Of a DNA stretch of 64,000 nucleotides, positions 45,850 to 58,842 are shown in pieces. Positions within the stretch are counted from its first letter, which is position 1. Each line of letters starts with the position of its first letter. The translations under genes were made by a program, and so were the position numbers. This DNA is from Erythroxylum novogranatense (taxonomy: Eukaryota; Streptophyta; Magnoliopsida; Malpighiales; Erythroxylaceae): NCBI GenBank assembly GCA_029891385.1, contig CM057231.1:22351300-22415299 (forward strand), given 5' to 3'. Under the pieces are notes generated by a model. That model saw only the letters and a program-made list of their open reading frames with translations. It ran no database searches and was not told where the DNA came from.

Positions 45850-47508
45850 ACATATTGAATACTATATTCTTCCATTCATCGATCATGTCTTAAGACAATG
45901 ACTTAGTGAGAGGATCAACAAGATTGTCTTCGTTGAGACCTTGCTCCAATATTATGTCTTTTGGCTCCACTATCTCCTTGATTAAGTGAAACTTCTTAAG
46001 TATATGTTTGGACCATTAATGAGACCTTAGTTTCTTTGTCTGTGCAATGATGCCATTGTTATCACAATACAATATTATAGGCTCAACAATGTTAGAAACT
46101 ACTCTAAATTCAGTGATAAATTTGATCTAAGCCACTTCTTTTGCTGCCTCTCACACTATTATGTACTCTGCCTTGGTTGTAAAATCTACAGTGGTTGGTT
46201 GTTTAGAATTGTTCCAACTTACCACATCACCATTCAGAGTGAAGATGTACCCTAACTTTAATTTACTATCATCTAGATCTGATTGAAAACTAGCATCTGA
46301 ATACCCTTGAATTCTCAGTTCAGCTCCTCTATAGACTAAGAAAACATCTTTATCCTTATTAAATACTTTAAGATGTTTTTTCACAGCCGTTTAATGACAC
46401 TCACCTTGATTAGCTTAAAACATACTCGCTATGCTCAAAGTATAAGAGATATCTAGTCTAGTGCATAACATTGTATACATAAATGATCCAACTGGCGAAG
46501 CATATGGAACATAATGCATTCTATCCTCTCTTATTGTGTCTTAGGACATATACTTTGCGAGAGAAAAATCTCATGCGACATAAGTAAGAATCTCCTCTTG
46601 AAATTCTTCATGCTAAACCTCTTTAACAAATTGTCTATGTACGTGGATTGAGATAACCTAAGCAATCTCTTTGATCTATCTCTATAGATCTTTATTCCTA
46701 GAATATAGACTGCTTCTCTCACATCCTTTATGGAGAAGTCCTTAGATAAACAAATTTTTATAGATTGGAGCATTAGTATGTTGTTTCCAGTTAGTAATAT
46801 GGCATTCACATATAGTAATAGGAAAATGATTGTGCTCCCAATAACCTTCTTATAGAAACATAGTTTATCCATATTTTTAATAAAATCAAAATCTTTGATT
46901 GTCTCATCAAAATAGATATTCCAACTCCGTAACACCTACTGAAGTCCATAAATAGACTTTTGCAACTTACATACTTGCTTAAGAAATCTCTTAGATTCAA
47001 AACCCTTATTTTGTGTAATATGCACATCCTCAAGCCAATTCTCATTGAGAAATGTTGTTTTGACATTCGTCTGCCAGATTTTATAATCATGATATATAGC
47101 TATAGCCAATAAGATCCCTAGTAATTTAAGCATAGCTACTAATAAAAAGGTTTCATTAAAATTAACTCCTTATTTTTGTTTGTAATCTTTAGCCACTAAC
47201 CTTGCTTTATACGTATGTACATTACCATCCATGTCAGTTTTTCCTCTTAAAAACCTACTTGCATCTAATAGGTACAATATCATAAGGTGAATACACCAAA
47301 GTTCATACTTGGTTAATGTACATAGATTCCATTTCAAATCTCATAGTTTCATGTCATTTTAAAGAATCAATATTAGACACTGTTTCTTTAAAAGTAGTAG
47401 GCTCATCATGTATAAGTGATACATTATCCTTCTCCTTTTTAGTATGTAGATTTAATCCAACGGGGGATGACGTTTCCTACTAATGTATCACACACTATGT
47501 GTCTCTTG
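45850..47508 (-). pseudogene. Copia B reverse transcriptase and RNase H relic
   Basis: Minus-strand frames 47133-46936 (IWQTNVKTTFLNENWLEDVH), 46935-46531 and 46384-46151 (SDASFQSDLDDSKLKLGY) give a nearly full copia reverse transcriptase and RNase H. The catalytic Y-V-D-D is replaced by YVNA, so the polymerase is dead even apart from the stops. Downstream towards 45900 there are broken matches to the RNase H end (LYCDNNGIIAQ). Confidence 0.85.
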
Positions 47509-49695
47509 TGTTGGAGTTATGTAAATATAGTGCCCTAGAAAGCAAGCGTATTTATTTATAACTTAATTTTCTTCTAGTTATTTTTGTAATGAAAATATTT
47601 ATTATTAATAAAAAAGGGTTTGGTTTTTATGAGCATTATATAACTAGTCATAAGGTACCAAGATTCTTTTGTAAATAATATACATATACATAGAGATATA
47701 CGGGAAACATGTATATTATTAGAATCTAAAATAATTGATTTACAGTTAAATAATCAAGTTGGTCGCTTGATTATAGTTTCGACTGTAGCGTTACGATTTA
47801 TCTCCGAGTAAGTAAAAGAGTTTCCTTCAAGGGAATGATGAGTTTTATATCATGATAGTAGTTGACTATTGATATAATGGCATTATTAAATGAATCTGGA
47901 ATCAAGTATGTTTTAAAGAATAAAGTGGAAGACCCACTTTAATCTTAAAACATACAACTTAAGCATTTGTTTTTTATGGACCACAATCTTGATGAGTAGT
48001 AAACTCATATGTGCTTCATTATAATTTTTGATATGATTGGAATGGATTTTTTAAGAGTATCAATCCAGCGTCTGCATGTTGAAATTATCAATTGAAACAT
48101 GTATCAGGGAACATTCACTCAAAAAAAGAGTTTAAGTAATATCATCACTTCTAGATGTTTTATAGAAATTAGTGATTAAAATGGTACTAGTAGTTAGATG
48201 GACTAGCTACACATCAAGTCTTAACACTAAAAAGAGATCTTGTGTGTTAATCACCATATAAAGTAAAATGAGAGATCTAGAAGGAAAAAAGCAACATAAG
48301 GGTAAAATGGTAATTTTATCCTTTATTGTGCGGATGACTATAATATGGTTCATATTAGAGTTTGCAACTGGACGTCTTATTTGAAACATGTGTTCTCATA
48401 ATATTTAGTAATTTAAGAGTTCAACTAATTATCTTTAATGGAATGACATTTAGTTAACAAGCTGGAATTAATTCTAATAAGATTAAATTAATTCCGGGCT
48501 TATTGGAGATTAAATTATATAAGTCCAATTAGATTCTCCATTTGACTTCTAGGAAGGTTATCAAGAAAAGTAAGAAATTCAAATAGAGGTTTTAAAGCCT
48601 ATGATTGAATGTTGGGCTTAGACTAATTAATTGTTAATTAGAAACCCACATGAACATTTAGAAATACGCTAGAATTTGATTTAATTTGATTAATTAGATT
48701 AATTAAATTAAAACAAAGTTATTAAAGATAAATGGAGGAGGAATTTCAATTTTAATGGACAAAATGTGCAGCTGCACATTTAACATTAGTTTGCCATATT
48801 TAAGATGGTTTTTAACATGCTTTATCATCATTAAATGGAGTAATAATCTTACCATTAAATGGTTTAATGGTGGTCTTTTAATGATAGCATGTAACCTATT
48901 AGCATTCATTAGATTAAAGAAAAAGAGGTGCATTTGATGGACCATCTTCCTTCTTTCATCACCAAAAATCGAAATTGATATGTCTTATTTAGGTTAATAG
49001 TCTTTTCATATAGGCATCTAAAGACAAATAAGAAGAGTCTCATTTATTGGCGTCTTTATGATTGATTAAAGAATGAAGTGATGCATATGCATATCTCTTC
49101 TTTCTTTTGATGTTAACCGAAATTGAAAAGAAGTGAGAAGGAGTTCTTACATTTTTGACTCTCTCTCTCCTTTCTTGCATGGTATAGCCGCAAAGTGCAT
49201 GAGAGATGTCTCATCTTTGGCTTCATTCTTCTAAGGAAAATTCTCTTCAATTGTTTATTTTCCTTTCCCACCAAAGGATCTTGTTAACTAAGTTTTCCAA
49301 TAAGAACAAGTGGTAGATCGGATTGGTTGATAATACAATATCGAGAAGAAGAAACAATAACGAGAAGATGATACATCACCTAGGAGAGGATACATTGTTG
49401 AGGATAGGATAGTACCATGAGGAGTTAAAGCTATAGCGAAGGAGTCGGTAAATTTTTTTTTGTTAAAGCTGTAGCGAAGGAGTCGTAAAAATTTCTATCT
49501 TGTTAGTATGCAAATGTTTATCCTTATACTACATGTATGGCTATGCATGTCGATTTGGTTATATTGCTTTCATTGCAATTTTGATTTCTAAATTTTTTTG
49601 AAATATACCATTTTATCCAAATCGTGCATGCTTTATTTATTTTTTATCAAACATCTTGAACTATCAGTTGTAAATCATATGCATCAACTTGAGAT
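47509..49695 (+). mobile_element. LTR-like insertion in copia B
   Basis: A 2.2-kb segment breaks the copia B polyprotein between integrase and reverse transcriptase. It starts TGTTGGAG, has no coding capacity, and TCTTG stands on both sides (47504-47508 and 49696-49700), as a 5-bp target duplication would. A solo LTR of another retrotransposon is the likeliest reading. The right end does not close with CA, so the boundary or the type may be wrong. A tandem duplication of about 40 bp (aaagctrtagcgaaggagtc, twice) lies at 49425-49490. Confidence 0.45.
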
Positions 49696-49700
49696 TCTTG

Positions 49701-50144
49701 TTCCATTTGGATATGAATTTAAGGTTCTTAAACTTCTCTAAGTTCTACCTCACTTCCACTACTTTCCTTGGGAATAAACTCTCTTTCTAGGAATGTAATA
49801 TATCATGAGAAAAAAAACACATTTTACTCAAAAGGATGGCAAAATTGATATTTGATACTCTCTTTTGGATATTCCACAAATTTGCATTTATCTTTAGATA
49901 TTGAACACTTCACATATGCATCACATTCCCAGATCTTTAAGTGTGATAACTTTGGTCTACTACCAATCATATCTCATATAGTGTCTTGTCAACCAATTTG
50001 GATGGAACTATATTCAGAAGGTAAGAAGTAGTTTCAAGGGCATAACCTTAAAAGGATATAAGAAGGACTACTTGACTCATTATAGAGTGTACTATATCTA
50101 ATAGAGTACGATATCTCCTCTCAGATACTCCATTATGTTGTGCA
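49701..50144 (-). pseudogene. Copia B integrase C-terminal relic
   Basis: On the minus strand, from the right, NGVSERRYRTLLDIVHSIMS followed by broken LLNIVPSKLVDKT matches the end of the copia integrase core. It is cut off at 50144 by another insertion. Confidence 0.8.
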
Positions 50145-51440
50145 TGTTAAGTCATCAATTTGCGCTTATTTTGTACTTAATTATCTTTAATGTGTTGAAA
50201 TTATTATCCGAAATTAATGGAATTATCTTATAATTGTTTACAGATGATTTTCAACACCTTCAAGTCGAAATTATATCAAAAAGATGCAAAAGAATGAAGA
50301 AAATCCGAAATTCCTAATTTGACAACAATTATGTGACTAAGCGTGGGCACGCCTAAGGATGGAATAAATCTGCATATCAACTTTCAAAAGTCAAAATCGA
50401 GATTCTCACAATCTTTGAAAATTATATTGCCATCTTTCAAGGGGATTGACTACCTAAAATTGAGGGATACATTATCTGAAGAGAATCAAGGAAAGATAAG
50501 GGGAAAAACAAGCATAAAAGAGAGAGGATGGTGGTTCACGCAGGCTAAGTCTAGGTTAGGATAGATTTTCGTTTCTGCATCTTTTCTTTTCCAGTTTTTA
50601 TGTTTTTTTTGCACTTCTTCCTTTAGTATTTTCGTATTTTTCAGTAAAGGACCAGGGATGGAGACTTTACGTTTTGTTATTTCTTTCGTTTTTTATTTTA
50701 ATATGAGTAGCTAAACTCTTCGTCTTGGTTGCGGGGATCTGTGTTATCATGCTAGTATGTGTGAGATATTTTGAATAAAGTTTATATTGTTAATAAACAT
50801 TGAATATCTTCCAATGTACTCTTTCTAATTGAATTCGTTGGTTTTTAGGTACACAACTAAGGATTAATGTATTTAACTGCTAGATTAATGAAATATGATG
50901 TTCAGTTTCGCTAATCACAAGTAGCAATTAGGATTGTCTTCTTTACGTTATAGTCGAAAAATTCTAAGGAGATATTCGCTTGATTGATTGCATGTCTTAC
51001 ATGTATTTCGCTTGCTCATTGTTTCTTGATTTGTAACACTATTATTCAATTCATCCTACAATCGTATCTAGGTTATTGTTTAATAAGAATGCTATGATAC
51101 ATGTTTCTAGTCATTACACTTAAGAAAAAATATTCCCAATAAATATTTGTTAATGATTGCAATTTTATGTCGATGATCCATTTTAGCGCGATAACATCGG
51201 TGACCCAAAACCAAGGTTTGTCTCTTAATTTTTCAGATTCAATTATTTTATTTACGATTTTTCTTATACTTTTTCTTATATTTTCGTGAATCAACCCCCC
51301 CATTTCGTTACTTTGTTTTAGTTTTAAACTCGCTAACCTTTACCGTTAAAAATTTCTCGTGGGAACGATATCCACTTACCACTACTACATTAAATTATAT
51401 TAACGGATGTGATTTCTTTTGAATTTGGTTGCAGGCGACA
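50145..51440 (+). mobile_element. Probable solo LTR of a gypsy element in copia B integrase
   Basis: A 1.3-kb non-coding segment sits between the two halves of the copia B integrase. It starts TGTTAAG and ends near ggcgaca; GCAT flanks both sides, so a target duplication is possible but not clean. The string ctcgtgggaacgatatccac at 51357 resembles the 3' part of Tat/Athila-type LTRs, and a primer-site-like tagcgcgataacatcggtga lies at about 51184. Confidence 0.45.
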
Positions 51441-52010
51441 GCATTACCAATGCAGTTCTTGGAAGAATCCATTATAAGAGAATCTCATTCTCTTTTAAGT
51501 AATCAAGAAAATTGTGGTCCAAGTATTCACCACCTTAATCTGACTTAAGTATCTTAATGCTTTTACAAGTTTGTTTCTCAACCTCAAGTATAAATGTTTT
51601 GAAGTTTTCAAATGATTCGAATTTTTGTTTTACTAAGTACATATAACTATATCTAGAATGATTATCTATGAAGATCATAAATATGATAATTCATCTATAG
51701 CAAAAGTAGACATAAGGACAAATACATGTAAATGTATAAGCTCTAATAACTCATTGGCACGTTTTCCCTTTCTACTAAAGAGTAGTTTGGTCATCTCTTC
51801 CAATAAACATGATTCATGATCAAAAGGATCCCAATATCTTTTTTAATGTAACTTTGTGATTATATTTTCATTGATATTAATCCCTCAACAGCGACGATTT
51901 GTCACAAGTGAAAAAAATGTCAATTGTTCCACCAAAAACAATATCCTCATTTGTTCTAGGTTGACATGCAAAGTCTATATTTTTCCAAAACAAAAACAAC
52001 TAGAAGAAAC
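51441..52010 (-). pseudogene. Copia B pre-integrase and integrase N-terminal relic
   Basis: Read from the right on the minus strand: HESCLLEEMTKLLFSRKGKR (pre-integrase), LLELIHLHVFVHMST and then degraded integrase core blocks. Nothing resembling gag or protease lies between here and the 5' LTR, so that part was probably deleted. Confidence 0.7.
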
Positions 52011-52299
52011 AAAAGAGGAACATGCATGATCTAATTTTTCTTAATTATTCTGAGCCATTCATCACAGACACACAAGCAACAATCCAAGTTCTAGATTTCA
52101 GATTTGAGATTTCCAAAAGCAAAGAACATAGAAAGGAGATGCGGCATAAAATTATTTCACAAGATAAATCGACAATTAAATCATTAACCTTAATTCAATT
52201 AAAATAAGATTTCCACCCTTAATTTTTATCAAATTAATAACAATCAAGAAATTAATTCAAGTTAAACAATTAAAGGAGACTCTATTACTACTATTGAAA

Positions 52300-53802
52300 A
52301 ACCAACTGTGATCAAATTACGAACATAGTAGAAAAATAAATTTTTTAGGGTTTTCAATTTGATCCCAATAATTGAATAATTTAAAAATACTTGAATTATA
52401 AAATATAAAACTACAGCTGATTCTATATTCCTGTTGAAGTCCTTTCAAAACTTTTCAATGTGTCAATCATGAGATGTTCATGTATCTAACCTCTAATAGT
52501 ATCTGTAAAGCAGTTGAGTGTGATGTTCACTTGTCCAATCTCTAATAGTATCTACAAAGTAGTCAAAGTACACTCAACTTTTTAAGAGGAATTAGAAGGA
52601 GTGTTAGCTCCTTTACGCTTATTCCTATATATAGAAAAAGCATTATGGTTTTAATTTTTATTAAAATGAAATACATCAATTATAATTAAATTCAAACTCT
52701 AATTATAATTAATTTTATTTTAATAAAATCAAATATCTCATAATTGATCCATAAAATTTCTCAAAATTTATAATTAAGTATAATTTAATTGAAATTGGTT
52801 TTCTCTTTAAACCGCTCTTTATGGGTGATCTATTAAGTTTTTAATTTATTGAAAATAATTATAAATTATAAATATAATTTTAATTCATAATTAGAATTAG
52901 ATAAATTAAAGTTCCTTTTAATTTATCTTTAATTCTCCCATTAAATAATTTATAATCATAGATCAAGATTTACATCTAACAATATGTCATGACTATTCAA
53001 ATATCAGAATATCAAAGTGGTTTGACTTAACATGTTCATGAATGGTTATGATGTATAATTTAATCATTTTTTCATTTAATGTTTCAACTGGACAAAGTAT
53101 GAATATAGTGACCCTTTTGAATCAATTCATATTCGTTCTTACTAATTAGTAATTTATTTAAAATTGATATTTGAAAACACTTTTTCAAATGTTAATTCAC
53201 TCTTTCCATAGAATTCTTTAAACCACTACTAATCAAGAACAATTTCACATTCTCTCTAATTACTTTAGAGTGAATAATATTTTGTTGCTTACTCAACAAT
53301 CTTCATATGGTTCATACTATATCCAGATACTACCAACTAAATTACCCTAGATAGGATAAGTCATAAGTAGTATCAAAACGTAGTAATTCTTACATAAGAT
53401 ACTTTAGTAAGCTAAAATTTAAAGATTAATTTTACAACCATCAGAATGAGGAACATTTGTTGACACATAAGTACTATTCCATTTGGAATCCTCTTTAGTT
53501 CAGTTAACATATTTTCTAATAAGCACTTACGCATCGGTTTAAGTATCTCTATACTTTAATTTACAAGAACAATTACTTTTTCCATAACTAGGAAGAATTT
53601 GAGTATAATATATAAATACAAATTGAATCTCATAATTATGATCTCAAGAATATATTAATTATTCCAAGAATTTTATCTTTAATAGTAAATATCAAATGCA
53701 ATTAGCATAATACATAAAGATAAGAATATATTTATAATTAAATAATAATGTTATACATAAAATTGTAATCAACCGATTGGCTGCAAGTGTATAAACAAGC
53801 AA
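52300..53802 (-). repeat. Copia B 5' LTR
   Basis: The uninterrupted partner of the split left LTR. It has a private tandem duplication at about 52465-52570 (tctaatagtatct occurs twice). No good primer-binding site remains beside it. Confidence 0.75.
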
Positions 53803-56800
53803 TCTATGCATTAATTATATTTTAAGTGAACATGGCAAAATGCTAGTTACACCTTACAAGCTTTGCTTTTCCTATTGAAGCTAAGTGATATAAAATTTAT
53901 GTTTTATACAGTTTGATTAACACATGATGTCGAAATATTGAAAGGCACGCATTAAAGCAATGATCTGTCAGTTTCCTGAATAACCTAAAGATTTTATTAA
54001 AAAAAAAAGGTTAAGAGTAGATAATGCATTATTTCTTTATGAAAATGTCCTCTCTCTCTTTTTTTTTTTTCCCTCTCTTAAGAGTGGCAATTCTTTAGGG
54101 CCATCTTATTCCCACCAGGACCATATGTTTTTGCTTTTCTGGTACGTGATATCAGCCACTTGATTTTTGTCTCTCCCAACAAATATTTTTATGCAACTCG
54201 TGCATGAGTTGTGTTGGCTCTGGCATTCTCATCGTACATCAACTAGCCTGCCAAAAGCTAATCCAACTTGAACAAATTCACTTCCCTACAGTACTACCTT
54301 ATCTAGAAAGATTAGCCACCCTAAGCAACAATCAAAGCGCCCGCAACAAGTGTTTCACGGTCTCCAGTTTTGGTGGTCTTAGGTTCGAATAATGCTCTCG
54401 AACCCGTCTGTAACAAATAAGTTATTAACCTTAATCTTAGAAGGCTATTACGTTATTATGTTTAATTTTATATAGTAATTTCCTTTCCTTTTTTTAACTC
54501 TTAATATATTGACTTGACATATTGATTCATTGAAGTGAGAGCAAATTGACCAAACATCATTTAAAGGATCAAGCTGAAGCAAGTTGCACTTTCTAGTCGG
54601 CTGGGCTTAATATTCATGGGCAACCAAATCAAAGCCGCCATACAAAGTGAAATTGCCGACATCAATGCCCGTGAAGGTGCGGAACCTATTAAAAGAAATT
54701 GTTTTGTTTCTGTTACCCACCGCATACGGTGAACCCGTAGTCTTTAGAAAAACAAATCCGCAGTCGCGTAAGGGGCCGCATGTGGGTCTAAATGCACAAA
54801 CGATAATCTTCCGACAACAGAGAATTAATAAGAACAAAAAACTCCAACTTGCCAGTTCTCTGGAGCTAGCTGTGCCTCTCGCTCTCTCTCTCTCTCTGTA
54901 CATTCCTTCATTCTCATTAAACGAAGGATTTTTGTATGCGTAGCAACAGATCTATGTGGGACCATGCCAAACCCAAAAACCGATATTAGCTATTCGCTTG
55001 TTTGGAACTGGAAGGATTTATATAATCACATGTGGAGACGAAAAAGGCAATGAACTGAAGCCAAATCATGTGGTTTGGTATTAATCATTGAAATGCTTAC
55101 ATGGGTCTAATTTAATAACGTAAAAAGATCTAAAAGGTTGAAGGTTGGCTACGCTGTTGATGCACTGTTGTGGTTCCAACTAGTCATAGGAAGTCCCATG
55201 ATTGCCTGCAGCTATAAGTCTTGCCATTTTAGGTTACGGCCATGGGCTTATGAGGCCCTTTCTCGTACGAAACCAAATGGGCATCCGCTCTTGTTTCCTG
55301 CTCAATATCTGCCTTTTCGGAATGGCAAGTGTTCTAATTTTCGAACATGACCGTAAAAGATGAAATTTTCTATTGCTGAAAAATACCTTTAAAGTAGGGT
55401 TGCCCGGCTGAACGTATAACCTGATAAATGACAATGGTATTGGATTTGGAGGAATTTCCAAGCTCTGACAATCGTTGATTCAATCCAATCTTCGTGCCAT
55501 TGGACCATTCTTTTATGTTTGTTTCTTCTTTCGAATAATATAACTCTGCAAGTTTTGCTTTAACTCTCTCGAAGAGTTTAATATAATGGTTGAGTAGGTG
55601 TGAAATTTTCATGACTGAGAATAATTTAGAGAAAGAAGAAGCAGAAGTATTCTTTTTGAAATATATCAAGTATGTAAAATTCTCATATTAATTAAAAATT
55701 AAACTGGTCTATATACGAAAATGACTTATTTTAATCTAATAAGACACCAATTAATAATCCTTAATTTAAAAACATTGTTAATATTAATATGCAGTTGAAG
55801 TATTATAGTAACAAGGCAATTTCTCATTGACGTGTGAATGGTAATTTTGAAAAGGGTTTAGCAAAAAATAGAGTAATGGTGTATATCATACGAAAACAAA
55901 AAAGACAAGTGTAGAAGATTAAGAAAAGTATTAATAAAAACATAAACTATTATGTGTAGATGATTACAGAGAAGTTGTGGATATTTGGATTGAGCAGCAA
56001 ATAGTAGCCAGGCATTAGAGATGAGGAACATGAGGAAGCAGCTGGCAACACGTACAGGCCGGAAAACAACAAAGCATGCTCAATCCTCAAAGTTATCCTT
56101 CGACAGTCATCCTAGATCTCCAGTCAAATGATATTTCTTCTTGTCACAACCCTCCTCTCATAACACGATCAAAACAGGAAATTGGGGTCGCAGTACTCAT
56201 CCTCCGTTGAGGAGTGGACAACAATTGAAAAAAAGAAAAACTATACCTAAAACAAACGAAAACGCACATATACTACGAATATTAATAGGTTGTATGAAAG
56301 ATTACACACTTGGGAACTTGGTTAGAAACAAACAGGCGGCATCTAATTGACCCATCCAATCCATGGCTTTGTTTGTTAGCTGATTGAAATAGTTTATAGC
56401 GTGCATATTTACAAGGTGCCGTTAAAGGTTGATCATGCAGGCTTCAGTGGCTATAGTCAGATTGCTGGTAGATTTTATTTGAAGAAAGAAAATGCACGAG
56501 AGGAGGGGAGAAGAATGTGGAAGTAGAAGCAGACGGATAAGACGAGGCTTAGAAAGCACAGCCTATATTACAATGTCACTAGTCAACCCCTGTCATGTAT
56601 GTATAATAATTAAGGGAAATTACATGCCTATATGTTTTGTGTTAAATAAGTTTTCTTGTTTATTTAAAAGGTTGAATTGATTAGATTGTGATAAGATAAC
56701 TTCAATTCTTTAAATCAAACATAATGCTAAAAATAACTCATTTTTCATTTGGATTCTTTAAACCAATTTACTAAAAAAAAGAAAAGGTTTTAGAGTTATT

Positions 56801-56899
56801 TGTTAAATTAATAAACTTTTAGATACGGAGATGCTAACTAGATGTGGAAAAAAGTAACAACTCTTTTAAAGAATATAACTAAAGAGATCTTGGTTGTTT
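53803..56899. other. Intergenic DNA, nothing recognised
   Basis: About 3 kb without a supported gene. It holds a CT microsatellite at about 54876-54897, overlapping ORFs on both strands at 54607-54943, and an ORF at 55370-55669 (minus). I recognise none of them. Base composition is less AT-rich between about 54200 and 55500 than around it. Confidence 0.5.
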
Positions 56900-57870
56900 T
56901 TAAAGGGCCTAACGGTATTAGGATGAAGTTTTGCTAATGGAATTCAGATACACAAAAAAGGTTAAGATAAAGAAGGGTGTAAATAAAACTATGTTGGATA
57001 GCACCACGGAGATAAAGAGAGTAGTTAATAGAAAAAGTTACAAACTGACAAAGAAAGAGGTGATGAAGATAATCTCATAAGCTAAAAGCAAAGCTTACGA
57101 GAAATTATACCAACGGTTAAAAATAAACATGAAAAATGATATATTTAAATTGGCAAGAGCTAAGGAATAAAAAATGAGAGACTTAAATTAAGTTTTTTGT
57201 ATAAAAGATGAAACAAGACGATTGCTTGTGACTGAAAATTACATTAAGAGAAGATGATAGAGATATTTCTATAACCTTTTTAATGAAGACGTAGCGGGTA
57301 ACATCTCTTTAGATGATTTTGACACGTTCGAGAGATATCATAACTTTTGTTGTTACTAGCATATTACAAAGGAAGAAACTAAAAGAGCTTTGAGAAAAAT
57401 GAAGAGTGAAAAGGCAATAAGATCTCATAAGATACCTATAGAGATGTGGAAGAAACTTAGGCGAAAAAGATCTTACTTGACTAGCTAAACTTTTTAAAAC
57501 GATCCTTAAATTTACCAAAATATCGAATAAGCAAAGGCTTATCATGCTAATTACTCTATAGAAAAACAAAGGGGAAAGTGACAAATGATGCTTTTATCTC
57601 GGAGAACCAGTTTGACTTCATATTAGGAAAGTCCACAAAAGAAGCTTTATATCTCCTCAGAAGATTAATTGAATACTACAGGAAAAGACAACATAACCTA
57701 TACGTGGTTTTTATTAACTTACAAAAGGCGTATGACAAGGTACTTAATGAAATCATGCAGAAGTGTTTAGAAGTCAAGGGAGTTTCCATGACCTATATAC
57801 AAGTTATTAGGGATATGTATAAAGATATTTAAGACTAGAGTAATGACAATAGGAGGAGATATATAGTATT
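56900..57870 (+). pseudogene. RTE-type LINE reverse transcriptase fragment
   Basis: Broken plus-strand frames encode the endonuclease-RT linker and RT N-terminal part of an RTE LINE. They include FYNLFNEDVAGNI near 57280, ITKEETKRALRKMKSEKA near 57365, IPIEMWKKLR near 57435, and in 57578-57832 ISENQFDFILGKSTKEALYL, then VVFINLQKAYDKV and QVIRDMYKDI. The middle part between 57500 and 57578 has a deletion, and the catalytic block is not reached: the gypsy LTR begins just after. Many stops are present. Confidence 0.85.
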
Positions 57871-58842
57871 TTTTCTATCGATATTGTAACATCCCGTTAC
57901 TGTTAGCAACGGTATTATGGTAATATTGGGTTAGACTGATAAGTTTCATTGCATTCACTGATTGAGCATGTTACTGGCCTCTAATTATAGAAGAACAGGT
58001 TTATTGCATATGCATTTATTCATAGGTACATGCATTCATGATTTTTCGGCATTTTAATTGTGATTATGAATTGATTGGACTATGAACTAGAAACTGACTG
58101 GATTATGATTGATTGATTGAGAAATTAAGAGTAAGTGGGCTTGAGTGACTAATTTAAAATAGTCTAAGAGTGATTGGCTACTGATAGTGACTTATAGAAA
58201 ATTTTCGGGAAATTCGGGAGAAAATGCCCGGACCGAAAATTTTGGAGTGACCGACTGATTGACTGTATAGTACTGAAAGAATTGTCCAATGACAAAGAAA
58301 AAATTAGAGTTATACTGTTAGGAAATTAAAATGTTGAGCCATTGAAATTTAAAGACTAAAATTTGGAGACCTATGTCTATGAATAGCTTAGGTGAGAAAT
58401 TTGGAGATTTTTCATCCTAAGGCAAAAAGCATTTCTTCTCTTCCTCCTCCACGGCGATTTTCGATTCCTCCCATCGGTGAGGATTCTTCGATCTTTCTCT
58501 ATGGTTTTCTTCTCATTGTGCTAGGCTAACTTGTTATTGTGATTGATGAAGGTTGAGAAGGATTGAGAGTGGGTTATCGTTGATTTCGAAGGATTTTAGG
58601 GTTTACGGTGATTTTGAGAAATTTGGGGATTTATCTTCGATTGGTAAGTTTTAATGGCTTTAATGTTGTTATTAATGGTTGTTTGAGTATTTATGGCATT
58701 CATTATGGTTGAGTTGGGTAGTTGAGAGTGTTAATGGAGGTTTTAGAGAGAGAAATGAACGGAAATCGATCGGAGAAGGCGATGGGCGACTCAGACGTCG
58801 CGATATACGCGTGCCTCGTCGTCGGCGAGAAAATATAGTGCT

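Larger units (their letters stand above)
32774..53802 (-). mobile_element. Ty1/copia retrotransposon (copy B), split by four later insertions
   Basis: A minus-strand copia element whose two LTRs (about 1.5 kb each after subtracting insertions) are recognisable at 32774-45821 and about 52300-53802. Long collinear strings tie them together, for example acttgaattataaaatata at 32863 and 52389, and ctaattataattaattt near 43393 and 52696. Between them lie integrase, reverse transcriptase and RNase H relics. Gag and protease seem to be missing. A CACTA element and a retroposon sit in the left LTR, and two LTR-like insertions sit in the coding part. The outer boundaries are uncertain by some tens of bases. 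Confidence 0.8.

Noticed and set aside
54350..54410. ggtggtcttaggttcgaat as a tRNA B-box or SINE promoter
   Set aside because: No cloverleaf or A-box at the right distance, and no tail or target duplication, so neither a tRNA nor a SINE is supported.
54607..54943. Pair of 98-codon ORFs on opposite strands
   Set aside because: They overlap each other, include a CT/GA microsatellite and match nothing I know.
55370..55669. 99-codon minus-strand ORF
   Set aside because: Composition is plausible, but no domain, promoter or homologous family is recognisable; left in the intergenic entry.
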